Below, in pieces: positions 23,863 through 36,508 of a stretch of 64,000 nt of DNA. The position numbers and the translations under genes are program-made. The notes beneath the pieces are model-generated. The model made no database searches, was not told the origin of the DNA, and saw only the letters and a list, made by a program, of their open reading frames with translations. Numbering within the stretch: the first letter of the stretch is position 1; each line of letters starts with the position of its first letter. Origin of the DNA: Warburgia ugandensis (lineage: Eukaryota; Streptophyta; Magnoliopsida; Canellales; Canellaceae); NCBI GenBank assembly GCA_035236585.1, contig CP141128.1, positions 51,201,257-51,265,256 on the forward strand, read 5' to 3'.

Positions 23863-24515
23863 CTTGTAACAAAATTTTAATTACAATATAAGTTAAATTA
23901 CTTCACCATTAGTCATAGATTTGGATTGCAGATATCTTAGTTGCATTTTTCATATTTTCTCTAATTCCTATAATTTTTTGGTCCTCACTACCATTTTTAT
24001 TTTTGTAAGAATTTGGAAGAGTTGGAGAAGAAATTAGGATAGCTCATAATAGTTTTTGAGTGAAGTGCCATTATTGCATTTTTTACTGTGACTCATTCAA
24101 ATAAAATGGGTTGCACTAATACAGGTGAGGGGTGAACCATCCTAACTTTAAAGATGACATGGGTTGTACTTAGATTCACCCTTATATAAGAACATTTTAT
24201 CCAAGATTCCACTACGAGAAATTCTAACTCTTTACATTTCCTAGGTTGTTCATACTAATTTAGTTGCATTTGGATGGTAGATAATTTCATATAGAAAGTA
24301 TTTTATAATTGTTGCATTTTAGGGTTTTGCATTAGTTTATTGTTTTGTATTACATTTAAGCATATTTAATGTTTTAAGGTGAATTACACAATAATTGAAC
24401 AGCTGTGTGAATGTGAAAATAATTAGTAAGGGCAATCACCCCTGTAAGATCTAGGATGGATTTCATTTCCATCCCTTGTCCCACCCAAGTTAATCATCAC
24501 CTGCCCCACCCCAAA
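23863..24515 (+). other. Leader of element H, first part
   Basis: Non-coding, AT-rich sequence between the PBS and the B insertion. It resumes after B at 31791. The last five bases (CCAAA) are the left target duplication of B. Confidence 0.5.
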
Positions 24516-26848
24516 TGTGACGACCCGAGTTTTTGCAACACATTTTGTAATGTATTTTGAAAGGCAGGGCCCTTAATAGTGTAAATTTTTTTAGCAAAAC
24601 AAAGCAGTGGAAATTCTTTTCTTTTGAACTTGTTTTGTAAAACTCAAGTCATCACTTCATACATAACATAAGTAGAATTTTTTGTACAAGATAAAATTCC
24701 ATTGAAGAAATAGACTTTCATTAAATTCCAGAATCCATCTAGTGGTTCACAGTACAGCCAAATCTATTACAATACTTGTCCAAATTACATAATCCAAAAC
24801 TCAAGCTCACTATACAATAAAACTCTCAACAAAGCAAAATACATGTCTTTAAGGGTATACCTTGAAGATTATTCTCTTCAAGTCTTCTATCATCTTCACC
24901 TCCTAACTCTCCTTCCCTGTATCTGAGATATTGCAACATTTACAATATCTTAGCAAGCAATGCTTGGTAGGGGATTCAAGAAGCATAATAATTGACAATG
25001 TAATTCCAATACTTCATAATCCCATTATCCCTAAACATATTCATGTCTCTACTCTTTACTTTGTAAGTTATGTACATCCATATACGTACATACTATACAT
25101 GGGTAAATCAGTTAAATTTATGAAAGTAGTCAAATATCATTCCTAACTAAGTTGATCAATTCTCTCTATTATGAGAATTTAGTATTTCAGCTAATCTTAC
25201 ACTGGGAATTTCCCTTCTTGGAAAATATTGATAATATACAATTACCTAGCATTTCATTATGCTAAAACATAAGGCATTTCACTATTCCTAATCTCATATG
25301 CATCATAGTGCCAAATAATCAAAAGGGCTACCATGCTGCAGTCTGATCCGTACTAGCGCGCTTAGATAACTGCCCTGTTCACCACTGATACCATGGTGGA
25401 AAATATTATGTCACTTCCCATATGGGGGGACAGGACTTTCACAATGGTGGCCTTCCCATAATTGCCCCCACTCGACTTTTGGCCTCTCATAGGGCAAGGT
25501 AGCATCATATCATCAAATTTCAAGGAGCAGGTGGCCAAACCCTTATAACTCCTCTAGCATAGCATCCCCTAGGCTTATGCCTATTAAAACTAACTCACAA
25601 GCCTCCAAGCTTGTATGTAAAATCGATTTCATATATATATATATATATCAAACCATCTGTCTGTTTACTTAGGGCTAAAATATTTTCTAGTTCCCTATTC
25701 ACTTATAGTCTAGTCCTTAACCATCTTATATGTGTTTGGTTGGATCATAAGGTTTTCAAGGGATTTAATACAAGTATTAACATTACTCTTGTCAACATAA
25801 GGTCATGAGTTAAGTCATGTATATCCCATGTAAATGCATTCATCAAATCCTCCTACCTTTAAGGAGTGATCTCTTTTCCCAAATCTTCTATGATCCTAAC
25901 TGATGTATGCAATCTGTACATCCATACATATTTTCAATATATAAATTTTGAAAAATCCTATTGATCAGTAGATCTGATGTTTAGAATAATCTTTAGATCA
26001 TTCATATCTAAGTATTTTTCTATCTATAAGTCTTAGCGTGTCCATCTCCTTGATCTTGATCTTTCATAGATCCATTGATTGACAATCTACACATGTTGAT
26101 AAAGATCAAGGTCCTAGATCTTCTATCATCTAGTTCTTCTTTGATCTAAGTTCAGTTATTGGATCATCCCTATGGAGGATGATCTTGGTTTTCTTCCTTG
26201 AATCCTCTTTGATCAAGGGTTTGGATTATTTAATCTAATGAACTAGAACAAGCATACTAATAAACATGCATACTAAGTACAATATAATATTCTTATTCTT
26301 TTTGTTCTTGATCATCCAAGATCTAATGGATCTTGTTTGATCATCCTTATCTTACTTACAGTTTTTATTAGGGTTAGGTAATTTACTAACCTTTTATGCT
26401 CTTACTATTATTATTCAACCAGTTAATGTTTTGCTGGTTGAAGGTAACTTATTTAAGCCTAAGTCTAGACTGCTCCTCTTATTCCCAATTGGCTAAGGCT
26501 TACTGGCTGAATGGGTGAACACAAAGTGGTTACTTCAATCCTCATGTAAGGAGGCGTTTAGACCTCACAAACGTCAACGGAAGGTAGGGGAAGAGTGAGG
26601 CTCTATTAGATAACCTCCTTAACCACTATGTTCTACATTCACTAGAGTGACCATAGCTCAACCTTTCATAAGGTTCCTATAAGCATGTTGACCCTAAATA
26701 CTCTTCGGAATTGATTTTAATTAAGTCCATGAATATTTACAATGTCATTCATGGGGTTTATTATTGTCCTAGTTTGGGCCAAGGATTTAATAATCCTTAT
26801 ATTGTCCTACTAACTATAGCCCTTACTAATTAAGTCCAAAGTACTCCT

Positions 26849-29418
26849 GTAATGACTCCAATTTTGTCACATTAAAATCCCAAGTTAGCAATGAAAAGTT
26901 CAATTTTTGAGGATAAGGGTATTTTTGTCATTTCACTATTCACCTTGACTGAACCCAGAAATTTGGTCCTAAAAATGGTGTCATTAGGTGCGCCTCAGAA
27001 AAAGGAATCCAATAAGACCAAAATCACCCAAAACGGAGTTAAAATGAGCAAGTTATGGCCCTTTGAAGTTCAGGGGCAAAAATGTAATTTTTACTAAAAA
27101 ACTGATTTAGCCTGCAAAACACAGGGGCCCATTTTGATACGGGCACCCCTCATCTTCAACCTCCTAGAGGGTTCTAGAATGGAGGCGATTGGAGGAGAAA
27201 TCACCGCCATTCTGGAGGTTTCTCTACCGCCACCATTCAAGGGCGGTGAGAGCCCCCTCCAGAACCCTCTTATAGCTCTATAAATAGAGCTCTTGGGCGC
27301 TTCTAATGGCAGCCCAAAAGCTTGGAAAAAACCCGTTTTGGAGAAGCAACCATGAGGAGAAATGTGGAGAAAAACCCAGCAACGAGCCAGGTATGCCCAA
27401 GATCCCTCAAAACCCGTCTTCACATTAGTCCTAGGCTCATTTTCCCTAAGTTTTTGCATGAAAAATCATGCAAAAACGGGCCCTGGAGCATCACAAAGGA
27501 CCCAAGGATGATCCCTGGGCCACACTGGTTCAACCAGGGCATCCCATGGATGCCCCGGTCCCCCAACGAACGAAAAGTTCCCCACTAGACAAAACACGTC
27601 GTCCGCGTTCGAGAGAAACCAGCGGACGCATCCGTGGACACTCCCGAAAATGAAAAAGATGGGCAAGAATCCAGCGCGTTTGCAGACGCGCCCGCTGGTG
27701 CGCATGCCGCTGACATGCAATGTGCTAGCATTCTGGGATTCCACCTCTTAAAGGCCTTTATGTACATATGATACTAAAAAGCTTATAACTTGAGATCTAA
27801 AGCTCCAATTGAGGCGCCGCAAAAGGCGTTGTGTCAGTGTCGACGACGCGAACACACCCAAACTATAAAATTCTTGATCAAGGCCCAATATAAGATGGGC
27901 AGGATCCTTAGAATAGGATGGTGGTGCGTGCCCACTAGACCTTTGGAAAACTGATGATACAAAGGCCCAATCAGGACCTTAGGACACCCATAGGCATGGG
28001 GATGAACCCTTAATGCCTAAGTAATAAGACCAACCACTTTAAAACCTATAAAAGATAGGCCAAACTAACCTTGATTCCCCAAACCATGTTCAGGAGCGTA
28101 CGAGGACAAAGGGGTTAGCGCGACCTAGCCAGGTAGGTGCTCTATCGCTACTAGACTTTTAAATAGAGCTATGATTGTTTTGAATGCATGTTTTAAGTAT
28201 AAGTTATATGATTTGATTAGCATATCTTAATCTTATAAACGAGTTTAGCGTACATATGATAAATGCTTTATTCATAGATATGTTTTGCAAATAATTGCAT
28301 ATACATTATGCATAGATATGTTTTGCAAACAATTGCATACATTGTATGATTTGTGAGCATTGAGTTCTTGAAAAATTGCATGCCCTTGAGGGTTACCAAA
28401 AGATGCTGGGTAGGCAGTTGTGAGGGCCAGGCAGTTGTGAGGGACCGAAAGAGGACATATTTTGAAAAAGAGATGTTTTTGCTTGTTTGATCATATATGA
28501 TTTGGGCTAGTAAGCTCGTGGGTGCTATGCTGAGAGGTTGGGGTGGCCTCCTAGCCTCTACCACTACTAGGTGGATTGGGTACCATGCCCAAAAAGGGCA
28601 TGTCCCTACATCGACTGCATGTGGTACAGGGGGCTACCACTGGTGTCATGGCACTGGGTCGATGTGTCATATGCCCCGTGGAGGCTATGACGCTGTGTCC
28701 CTAGGTACCCGAGGACCACACGAAGGCGAGGTCGTGGGCATAGTTGGACCCTATGGTTTCGTGGACTTATTTGCATTGCATATTGCATGATATGAGGTTG
28801 GTCGACCATACCATACTAGATATCCATGAGTTGGATTCAATGAAGCATATTATGAATATCATTATGTTATGATATATATGATACTTTCGACCTGGTTTGT
28901 GCGATTCTTTAAGTCATTAGTATTTCAGTTTGACAATGGTTTTTGATATCGATATTGAGCATGAGTGTTCAAACATGCACATGTCTTGAAAGAGCATATG
29001 ATTTTAAATATAGCATGCATTATAAAACTAATAGTGATGGACTCCTACTGAGTATAGTATATACTCACCCAATCCTCAACATTTTTCAGACACAAAGTAA
29101 ACACTTAAGAGCAAGGAACGCTTGTGACAGAAGACACCCAGACTAAGGGCAAGTAAGTAAACCCCTACCTTATCTTTCAATGTTACTTGATTGTAGTTAC
29201 TCTCTATAGCTGAGGCTGTGACTAACACTATCTTGGGAATAATCTTGATTTAAAACTTTGCCATGGCTAGATAATTGGAAAATGTGTTTTAACACTCAGG
29301 GTTTTATACAAAAGCTTGTTTTTCAAAACGAAAAAGATTTTCATGCATTTCATATTTATAAATCAAGAGATCTCACCTTTTTATCAAATTTGCATCATAT
29401 AAAACCCAGGTCGTCACA
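26849..29418 (+). mobile_element. E: solo LTR (2570 bp) of the A/G family inside B
   Basis: TGTAATGACTCC...GGTCGTCACA is flanked by the 5-bp duplication ACTCC (26844-26848 and 29419-29423). The uninterrupted site is present in C at 46252-46256 (AAGTACTCCATTC). It has the family TATA palindrome and the CpG-rich near-palindrome at 27831-27853. It contains no PBS, PPT or internal region, so it arose by LTR-LTR recombination. Confidence 0.92.
27278..27287 (+). promoter_or_regulatory. TATA box of LTR E
   Basis: AGCTCTATAAATAGAGCT at 27275-27292, identical to the motif in A, F and G. Confidence 0.7.
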
Positions 29419-31198
29419 ACTCCATTCTTATTTGTGTCATGAAACTCTACTTTCTCATTAGAGTACATTTTGGTGTTTTATGCTCTTTATTTCATAACAA
29501 GTAGATCTACTAATAAAATTTAACCATAAATGAATTATAAATTCAAAGCATAAAACTACATAGTTGAACACTTGATGATAATGAGGCAAGGTACTTAAAA
29601 TTACACTAGCATGATTTCCAACTAATATACCTTAATAACTCAATTTAAACTGACATGGAACTTAGGTATAATCTCATACTATAGTATAATCTTATATGAA
29701 ATTCTAGCATGGTCCAAGTTACAATGGCATGAAATCATAGTAAAGTGCCACTAAGATAATTAAATCTAGCACCCTGTGATAACAATATAATCACATATCA
29801 TGCTAAAGTCTAAAAGTTACACTAGCATGCTCTATAACATAAACGATATTTAAGATGCTATTAGAAAAGGAAAATGATTATATTAATATTTTTAGAAATC
29901 TTCACTTATGATCCAACCATTAGATCTTAGATCTTTTCCTTTGATTAAGGGTCTTAGTTATATTTAGGGGGTTTTCTTTATTAAGGCCCAAAGATCATAT
30001 TGATCCATTTTTGTCATAATCAGTTCATGATTTCCTTGGATTTCATCATATCAACATCCATTCCATCCATCCCAAGGATTTGATCACACTTGATCTTATT
30101 GATCAAGTGGGTTCCTTTGTAATTTTTAGGGTTTTTTCTACCATAGTGGGTAAATCCCTTAATATCTCTTAGATCTGTCCAAATAAACCATTTATATAAC
30201 TTCATTCCAATATTTTATCATTATTAAAACATATCTCCAAGATCTAATCATCCCAGATCTTGAAGATCTTGGCAATTGGAAACTTGATTCTTTAATACAA
30301 AAAGTTTTACTACATAATTACTGGATTTTATCCTTTCATCAGAAAATAGAGGTTTCAAGCTTTCCATAGCTTCTTTCCGATCTCAATTTGGAGTTCAGAT
30401 GGCTCCGAAATTAGATCTGGAAGTTCACAGCCCTTCCTAGGGCTTAGATTTGATCTGGGCCCAAAGGAATGGATGGCCCAGATCTTTCGAGCGGAATCGA
30501 GCTGGGCATAATGCTCCCGCTCGTCGAGCGTGTCCATCGGGACGAGCTGTGGAAGCGCCTGCACAGGACGTCCACCGACGCGAGCGAGAATTTAGTGACC
30601 AAACCTTTATGAAATTTAGTGAAAATTGTACCCTAAGGGTTTTGGACCCTTTTAGATTGATTGATAGTGTTCAACTTTCCATCTGAGCCCTCTATCATCT
30701 TGAATTGAAGGTGCTGTTGTTACTTTATTTTTACCTTTTTTTTATCACCAAAATAAATTACAGTAAAATAAAATTTTCATTAAACATTAGTAAACATGTA
30801 TAGAAAGTATTCTCACCTACCTGATTGGAGAAAAAACATTGTTTATGTGTCTAATTTAAAAGAAATACCCTTTTGATGAAGATATGGCCCAAGATCCACC
30901 TTTCTTGCAAATTCCCGTTGTTTGAACCGTTAGATCTTGAAATTTCTTTGGGGGTTTTGTAGCTAAGGTATGGTGGAAAGTTTTGGATGGTGAAATTGAT
31001 GATATTAGATCTAGAACAGAGTGCCTAATTGATTTTAGGTCTCTTGTTCCAATCTAAAAAGAAAAAGAAATTGAAAAGAGAGAGATCTCTTGGGATTTTT
31101 TTTGGGTTTTTGGGGAGGGATCTAGGTCTAATTTTTCAAGGAGAGTGAAAAGAATTTGGTGAAAATTTTAGGAGTATTTTTGGACGATTTTTGGGGTT

Positions 31199-31208
31199 GT
31201 ATTTATAG
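31199..31208 (-). promoter_or_regulatory. TATA box of LTR B
   Basis: The minus strand reads TGCCTATAAATACAACCCC, a good plant TATA box, and the same sequence is kept in the C copy at 48064-48073. Confidence 0.65.
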
Positions 31209-31785
31209 GCATTTTGGTCTTCTTTCATGATGGTATGCATTAATGATGGTAAATTTTTATTATTAAATAAGCATTGGATTCTCCCATTCTCCACCTACTT
31301 CCCCAAGACTAGCTGGTATGGTTTGACCCATGATTTCACGTGGGCTGGCCATAGAATTCATTTTTGGTTCCCTTGTGGGCCCCACATGGTGTAAAAAGAC
31401 CATTTTGCCCTTTATATATATAAAAAAATAGGATTTATTCCCATGATCTCGGAATTGAGTGTACTTAGTGGCGTTGGATTCGTATTTCTCAGTACATTCT
31501 AAATTTTGATGTCTCAGATTTTGATTTTTTGGTAAAATTACTATTTTACCCTTTTGTCCAAGAAATGAAGAAAATTAAGGATTTTTCATCCAAATTCAGA
31601 ATTTGTCGTGCTTACAGTCATTCTGAAGGGTTTGCTAAGTTTAATTTCAATTGTACATGTCTTATTCTGTGATTATACTTTTATAAGAAGTATATTCTAA
31701 ATAACCCTAATATTTCAACTCGAAATTTCTGAAACTCAAACTTTATTGATTTTCTCAATCAATTACAAAAATTGGGGTTATTACA

Positions 31786-32307
31786 CCAAACTTCCAAGTT
31801 AAACTAAAATTAATAAGAAGAGACCTATAGTCATCTACAAGCTTATAGGACCCTCCTTGAAAGAGGTGAATTACTATCACTCAAGTAGCCCCTACTTAAT
31901 TAATTATGTTGGTATTTAAACAACTAGCTCTACCAACATAATTGATGACTTAGATTATCTATAGCTAACTGAGGAGGCCTGAAGTTGTTGATCAGGATAG
32001 GATCTAATTAGTAATCAATAAGACAAGTCTAAAATAGAGGAAGTGCTAATTAGGTAAGAATTAATATGAATGCCTCTCCTTGTACAAAAGTTTACAAAAT
32101 AACAAACATTTTAGCTTGTTTGCCTTTGGGTTGGAACTATTATGTGCCTTTGGTTGTGCATCATATGCAAATAGGTTACAACATTTAGTTTAGGATCTTC
32201 TTAGTTTAGTTTGTTAAGAAAAAAAATGTTCTCTTTTATTGTACATAATGAATATCTTTCATTGGGTACAGAGTTGAATCAATTACACTAACCACTAGTA
32301 AATTGGC
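31786..32307 (+). other. Leader of element H, second part
   Basis: It starts with the right CCAAA duplication of B and is non-coding. It includes poly-A near 32219 and ends where the D 3' LTR begins. No gene is visible. Confidence 0.45.
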
Positions 32308-33267
32308 TAATGAGTTTTCTACAAGTGTATGAACTATTATAGTATAGCATGCACGAGTATGGGTTGATCTCACAGGGACTCTTTTTAAGAATTTGGAGTT
32401 TTAATAAAATTTAATTCTACAAAAAATAACATAAAGTGCAATTAGACTTTATATATGATTAATCAATGAAAATTACAGAAATCCAATTAAGAAAGACAAC
32501 AATTTGACTAAAGAAACATGAAAAATCTACTTCCCTAGACAAATTATCATCAATTTCTACAAATCTAGGATCATAAACTTCAATCAAATTTCATCAGTCT
32601 CTTCCTGATGCTTCTGATTGATGATCCATTAGAGGAATTAGGCAGATTCTCAAAAATTTGAGAGTCTAAGCTAGATAAGAAATTTGATATTTGGATAGTT
32701 TAAATCACTTTTTGGATTTCAAGCTTAATATCAGAGACATTAATCAAGCAAAGGGATATCCTAAGAGTGTAATCTAAAAATTAATTAAAGATTTGATGTG
32801 AAACAAAGTACAAATTGTGACGACCCGGGTTTTTGTAACACGTTTTGCAATGTATTTTGAAAGGTACGGCCCTTAAGAGTGTAAAAAAATTTCGCAAAAC
32901 AAAGCAGCGGAAATTCTTTTCTTTAGAACTTGTTTTGAAAACCCAAGTCGCCACTTCATACATAACATAAGTACAATTTGTGTACAAAATAAATTCCATT
33001 GAAGGAATATACTTTTATTAAATTCCAGGATCCATCCAGTGGTTCACAATACAGCCAAATCTAGTACAATACTTGTCCAAATTACATAATCTAAAACTCA
33101 AGCTCACCATACAATAAAACTCTCAGCAAAGAAAAATACAAGTCTTCAAGGGTATACCTTGAAGATTATTCTCTTCAAGTCTTCTATCGTCTTCAGCTCC
33201 TAACTCTCCTTCCCTATATCTGAGATATTGCAACATTTACAATATCTCAGCAAGCAATGCTTGGTTG

Positions 33268-35905
33268 TGTCACGACTCGGGTTTTTCCATGCATTTTTAA
33301 ATGCAATATCTAATTTGCTAAGACGGGATGCATCCCTATTTGAAAACCGTTTTATAAAAACCATGCAATGCAGCAGAAAATCTTTTGTTTTAAACACATT
33401 TTGGAAAACCCCGAGTGTCATTTGCTAACCAAAGTAGTTTTTGACAAACTTTAGAAATCATAAGTGTTTTCCCAGGTCTATCTAGTCACAGAACACAGTC
33501 CAACTGTAAATAAATACAAATACATTTTCAAAGGGCAGAGAGTTTACTCACATGTATAGTTGTCTCCTTTGTTTATTGACTTGCTCATAGCACTAATGTC
33601 CCCTGAGATGTCTTCTATTTGTGATTGGAACTATTCTGAAAAATGTTAAGGATAGGGTGAGTATATACTATACTCAGTAGGAGTCCATCACTACTAGGTT
33701 TGCAATGCATGCTATGTTTAAAATCATGTGCTCATAAAAACATATGCATGTTCGAATAATCATGTTTAATATCGATATTAAAATCCATTGTCAAACTGAA
33801 ATACTAACGACTTAAAGGATCACATAATCCAAAATCGAAAGTATAATATACATATATATCATAACATTATGATATGCATAAGATGCTTCATTGAATCCAA
33901 TTCATGGATATCTAGTATGGTATGGTCGACCAACCTCATATCATGTCATATGCAATGCAAATAAGTCCACAAAATCATAGGGTCCAACTATGCCCACGAC
34001 CTCGTCGCCGTGTGGTCCCTGGGTACCTGAGGACACAGCGTCATAGCCTCCACGGGGCATATGACACATCAACCCAGTGCCGTGACACCAGTGGTAGCCC
34101 CCTGTACCACATGCAGTCGATGTAGGGACATGCCCTTTTTGGGCGTGGTACCCATTCACCTAATAGTGGTAGAGGCTGGAGGCCAACCCAAACCTCTCGG
34201 CATAGCGCCCACGAACTTATCAGCCCAAATCATAATCAGATCAAACAAGCGCAAACCTCTCTTTTTTCAAAACCTGTCCTCTTCGGGTCCCTCACAACTG
34301 CCTGGCCCTTGGCACTCCAAGGTCTTTTGGTAAACCTCAAGGACATGCAAATTTTGCAAGACCTTAATGCTCACAAATCATGTAATGTATGCAATAGTTT
34401 GCAAAACATATCTATGCATAATGCATATGCAATTATTTACAAAACATGTCTATGCATAAAGCATTTATCACATGCATGCTGAATTAAGTCATGCTAAACA
34501 AGTCATATACTTAAAACATGTATTCACAAAACAATCATAGTTCTTTTAAAAGAATCTAGTAGCGATAGAGCACCTACCTGGCTAGGTCGCACTAACCCCT
34601 TTGTCCTCCTACGCTCCTAAACATGGTTTGGGGAATCAAGGTTAGTTTGGCCTATCTTTTATGGGTTTTAGAGTGGTTGGTCTTATTACTTAAGTATTAA
34701 GGGTCCATCCCTATGCCTATGGGTGTCCTAAGGTCCTAATTGGGCCTTGGCATCATCAGTTTTCCAAAGGTCTAGCGGCCACGCGCCACCATCCTATTCT
34801 AAGGGTCATGCCCCACTTTAATTAGGCCTTGATCATGGATTTTATAGTTTGGGTATGTCCGCGTTGTCGACATGGACACAACGCCTTTTGCGGTGCCTCA
34901 ATCGGAGCTCTAGATCTCATGTTATAAGCTTTTTAGTGTCACACGTACATAAGGACCTTAAGAGTGAAAAGGCGGAATGCTAGCGCACTACGCGTTAGCG
35001 GCATGCGCCTCAGCTTCCTTAAGAAACAAAAAAATCCTGTATCGCTAGCACGCTGGGCTTCGGTAGACGTGTCGGGTTTCCTACCCATTTTTCCCTTTTG
35101 CAGGTGCGTCCCCGGACTCGCTCGTTTGGTTCTGTCAAACGAGGTCGACGCATCTCGTCCAGGTGGGATGTTCTAGTCGTTTGGGGGATCGGGGTGTCCT
35201 CAGGACACCCTAGTTCAACCATGTCGATCTAGTGCGGCCCAGGGAACATCCTTGGGTCCTTAGTGACTCTCCAGGGCTCTATTTTGCATGATTTTTCATG
35301 CAAAAACTTACAGAAACTGAGCCTAGGACTACTGTGAAGATGGGTTTTGAGGGATCTTGGGCATACCTGGCTCGTTGCTGGGTTTTTCTCCTCGTTTCTC
35401 CTCTAGGTTGCTTCTCCAAAATGGGTTTTCTTCAAGCTTTTGGGCTGCCATTAGAGGTGCCTGAGAGCTCTATTTATAGAGCTATAAGAGGGTTCTGGAG
35501 GGGGCTCTCACTGCCCTTGAATGGCGATAGAGAAACCTCCAAAATGGCAGTGGTTTCTCGTCCAATCACCGCCGTTCTAGAACCCTCTAGGAGGTTGAAG
35601 ATGAAGGGTGCCCGTATCAAAACGGGCCCCTGTGTTTTGCAGGCTAAATCTGTTTTTAATAAAAATTATATTTTTGCCCCTAAACTTCAAAGGGCCATAA
35701 TTTGCTCATTTTAACTTTGTTTTGGGTGATTTTGGTCTTGCTAGATTCCTTTTTTTGAGACGCACCTAATGGTACCATTTTTAGGACCAATTTTCTTGGT
35801 TCAGTCAAGGTGAATAGTGAAATGACCAAAATTCCCTTATCTTCAAAAATTGAACTTTTCATTGCTAACTTGGGATTTTAATATTACAAAATTGGAGTCA
35901 TTACA
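33268..35905 (-). mobile_element. F: solo LTR (2638 bp) of the A/G family inside C
   Basis: Plus-strand ends are TGTCACGACTCGGG and GGAGTCATTACA. Flanking 5-mers are GGTTG (33263-33267) and GGTAG (35906-35910). The empty site GGTAG is found in B at 24966-24970, which shows that the left copy mutated. The internal landmarks match A and E, including the TATA palindrome on the minus strand. Confidence 0.88.
35470..35479 (-). promoter_or_regulatory. TATA box of LTR F
   Basis: The minus strand carries CTATAAATAG inside the inverted repeat AGCTCTAT/ATAGAGCT, as in the other copies. Confidence 0.7.
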
Positions 35906-36508
35906 GGTAGGGGATTCAAGAAACATAAAATTGACAATGTAATTCCAATACATTATAATCTCATTATCCTTAAACACACTCTTTACTTTGTAAGTTATGT
36001 ATATCTATATACATACATACCCTTCATGGGAAAAACAATTAAATTTGTGAAAATAGTCAAATATCATTCCCAACGAAGCTGATCAATTCTCTTCATTTTG
36101 AGAATTTAGTATTACAGCTAATCTTATACTAGGAATTTTCCTTCTTGGGAAATATTGGTAATATACAATTACCTAGCATTTCATTATGCTACAACATAAG
36201 GCATTTCACTATGCCTATTCTCATATGCATCATAGTGCAAAATAATCATAAAAGGTTGCTATGTTGCAGTCTAATTTGTACTAGTGCACTCGAATAACTA
36301 CCTTGTTCACCACTAATACAACGGTGAAAAATATTATGTCACTGCCCGTATGGGGGGGCAAAACTTTCACAGCGGTGGCCTTCCCATAATTGCCACCACC
36401 CGACTTTTAGCCTCTCTTAGGGCAAGGTATCATCACATCATCAAATTTCAAGGAGAGGGTGGCCAAACCCTCATGACTCCTCTAGCAATAGCATTCCCCT
36501 AGGCTTAT

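Larger units (their letters stand above)
24516..31785 (-). mobile_element. B: solo LTR of a ~4.7-kb LTR family, split by E
   Basis: Ends are TGTGACGACCCGAG on the left and GGGGTTATTACA on the right, so on its own strand it is TGTAATAACCCC...GGTCGTCACA. The 5-bp target duplication CCAAA lies at 24511-24515 and 31786-31790. Removing the E insertion (2570 bp plus 5) leaves about 4695 bp. There is no PBS, PPT or protein-coding domain inside, and the same 4.7-kb unit occurs as C, so it is best read as a solo LTR. The terminal bases resemble those of the 2.6-kb LTR family. Confidence 0.85.

Noticed and set aside
27094..27767. ORFs of up to 121 codons in LTR E, and similar ones at 35298-35714 and 42753-43366
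   Set aside because: Partly similar protein strings recur only because the LTRs are homologous; frames shift and stop at different places and the strand relative to the element is not consistent.
28497..28809. Conserved-looking ORFs (also at 33922-34159, 38114-38353, 44080-44319)
   Set aside because: The conserved nucleotide block of the LTR explains the similarity. The reading frames differ in length and are broken in LTR A, so a small LTR protein is not supported, although the block itself is well conserved.
24516..31785. B as a complete non-autonomous element instead of a solo LTR
   Set aside because: I found no PBS, PPT or internal repeated ends; C shows the same unit with the same limits.
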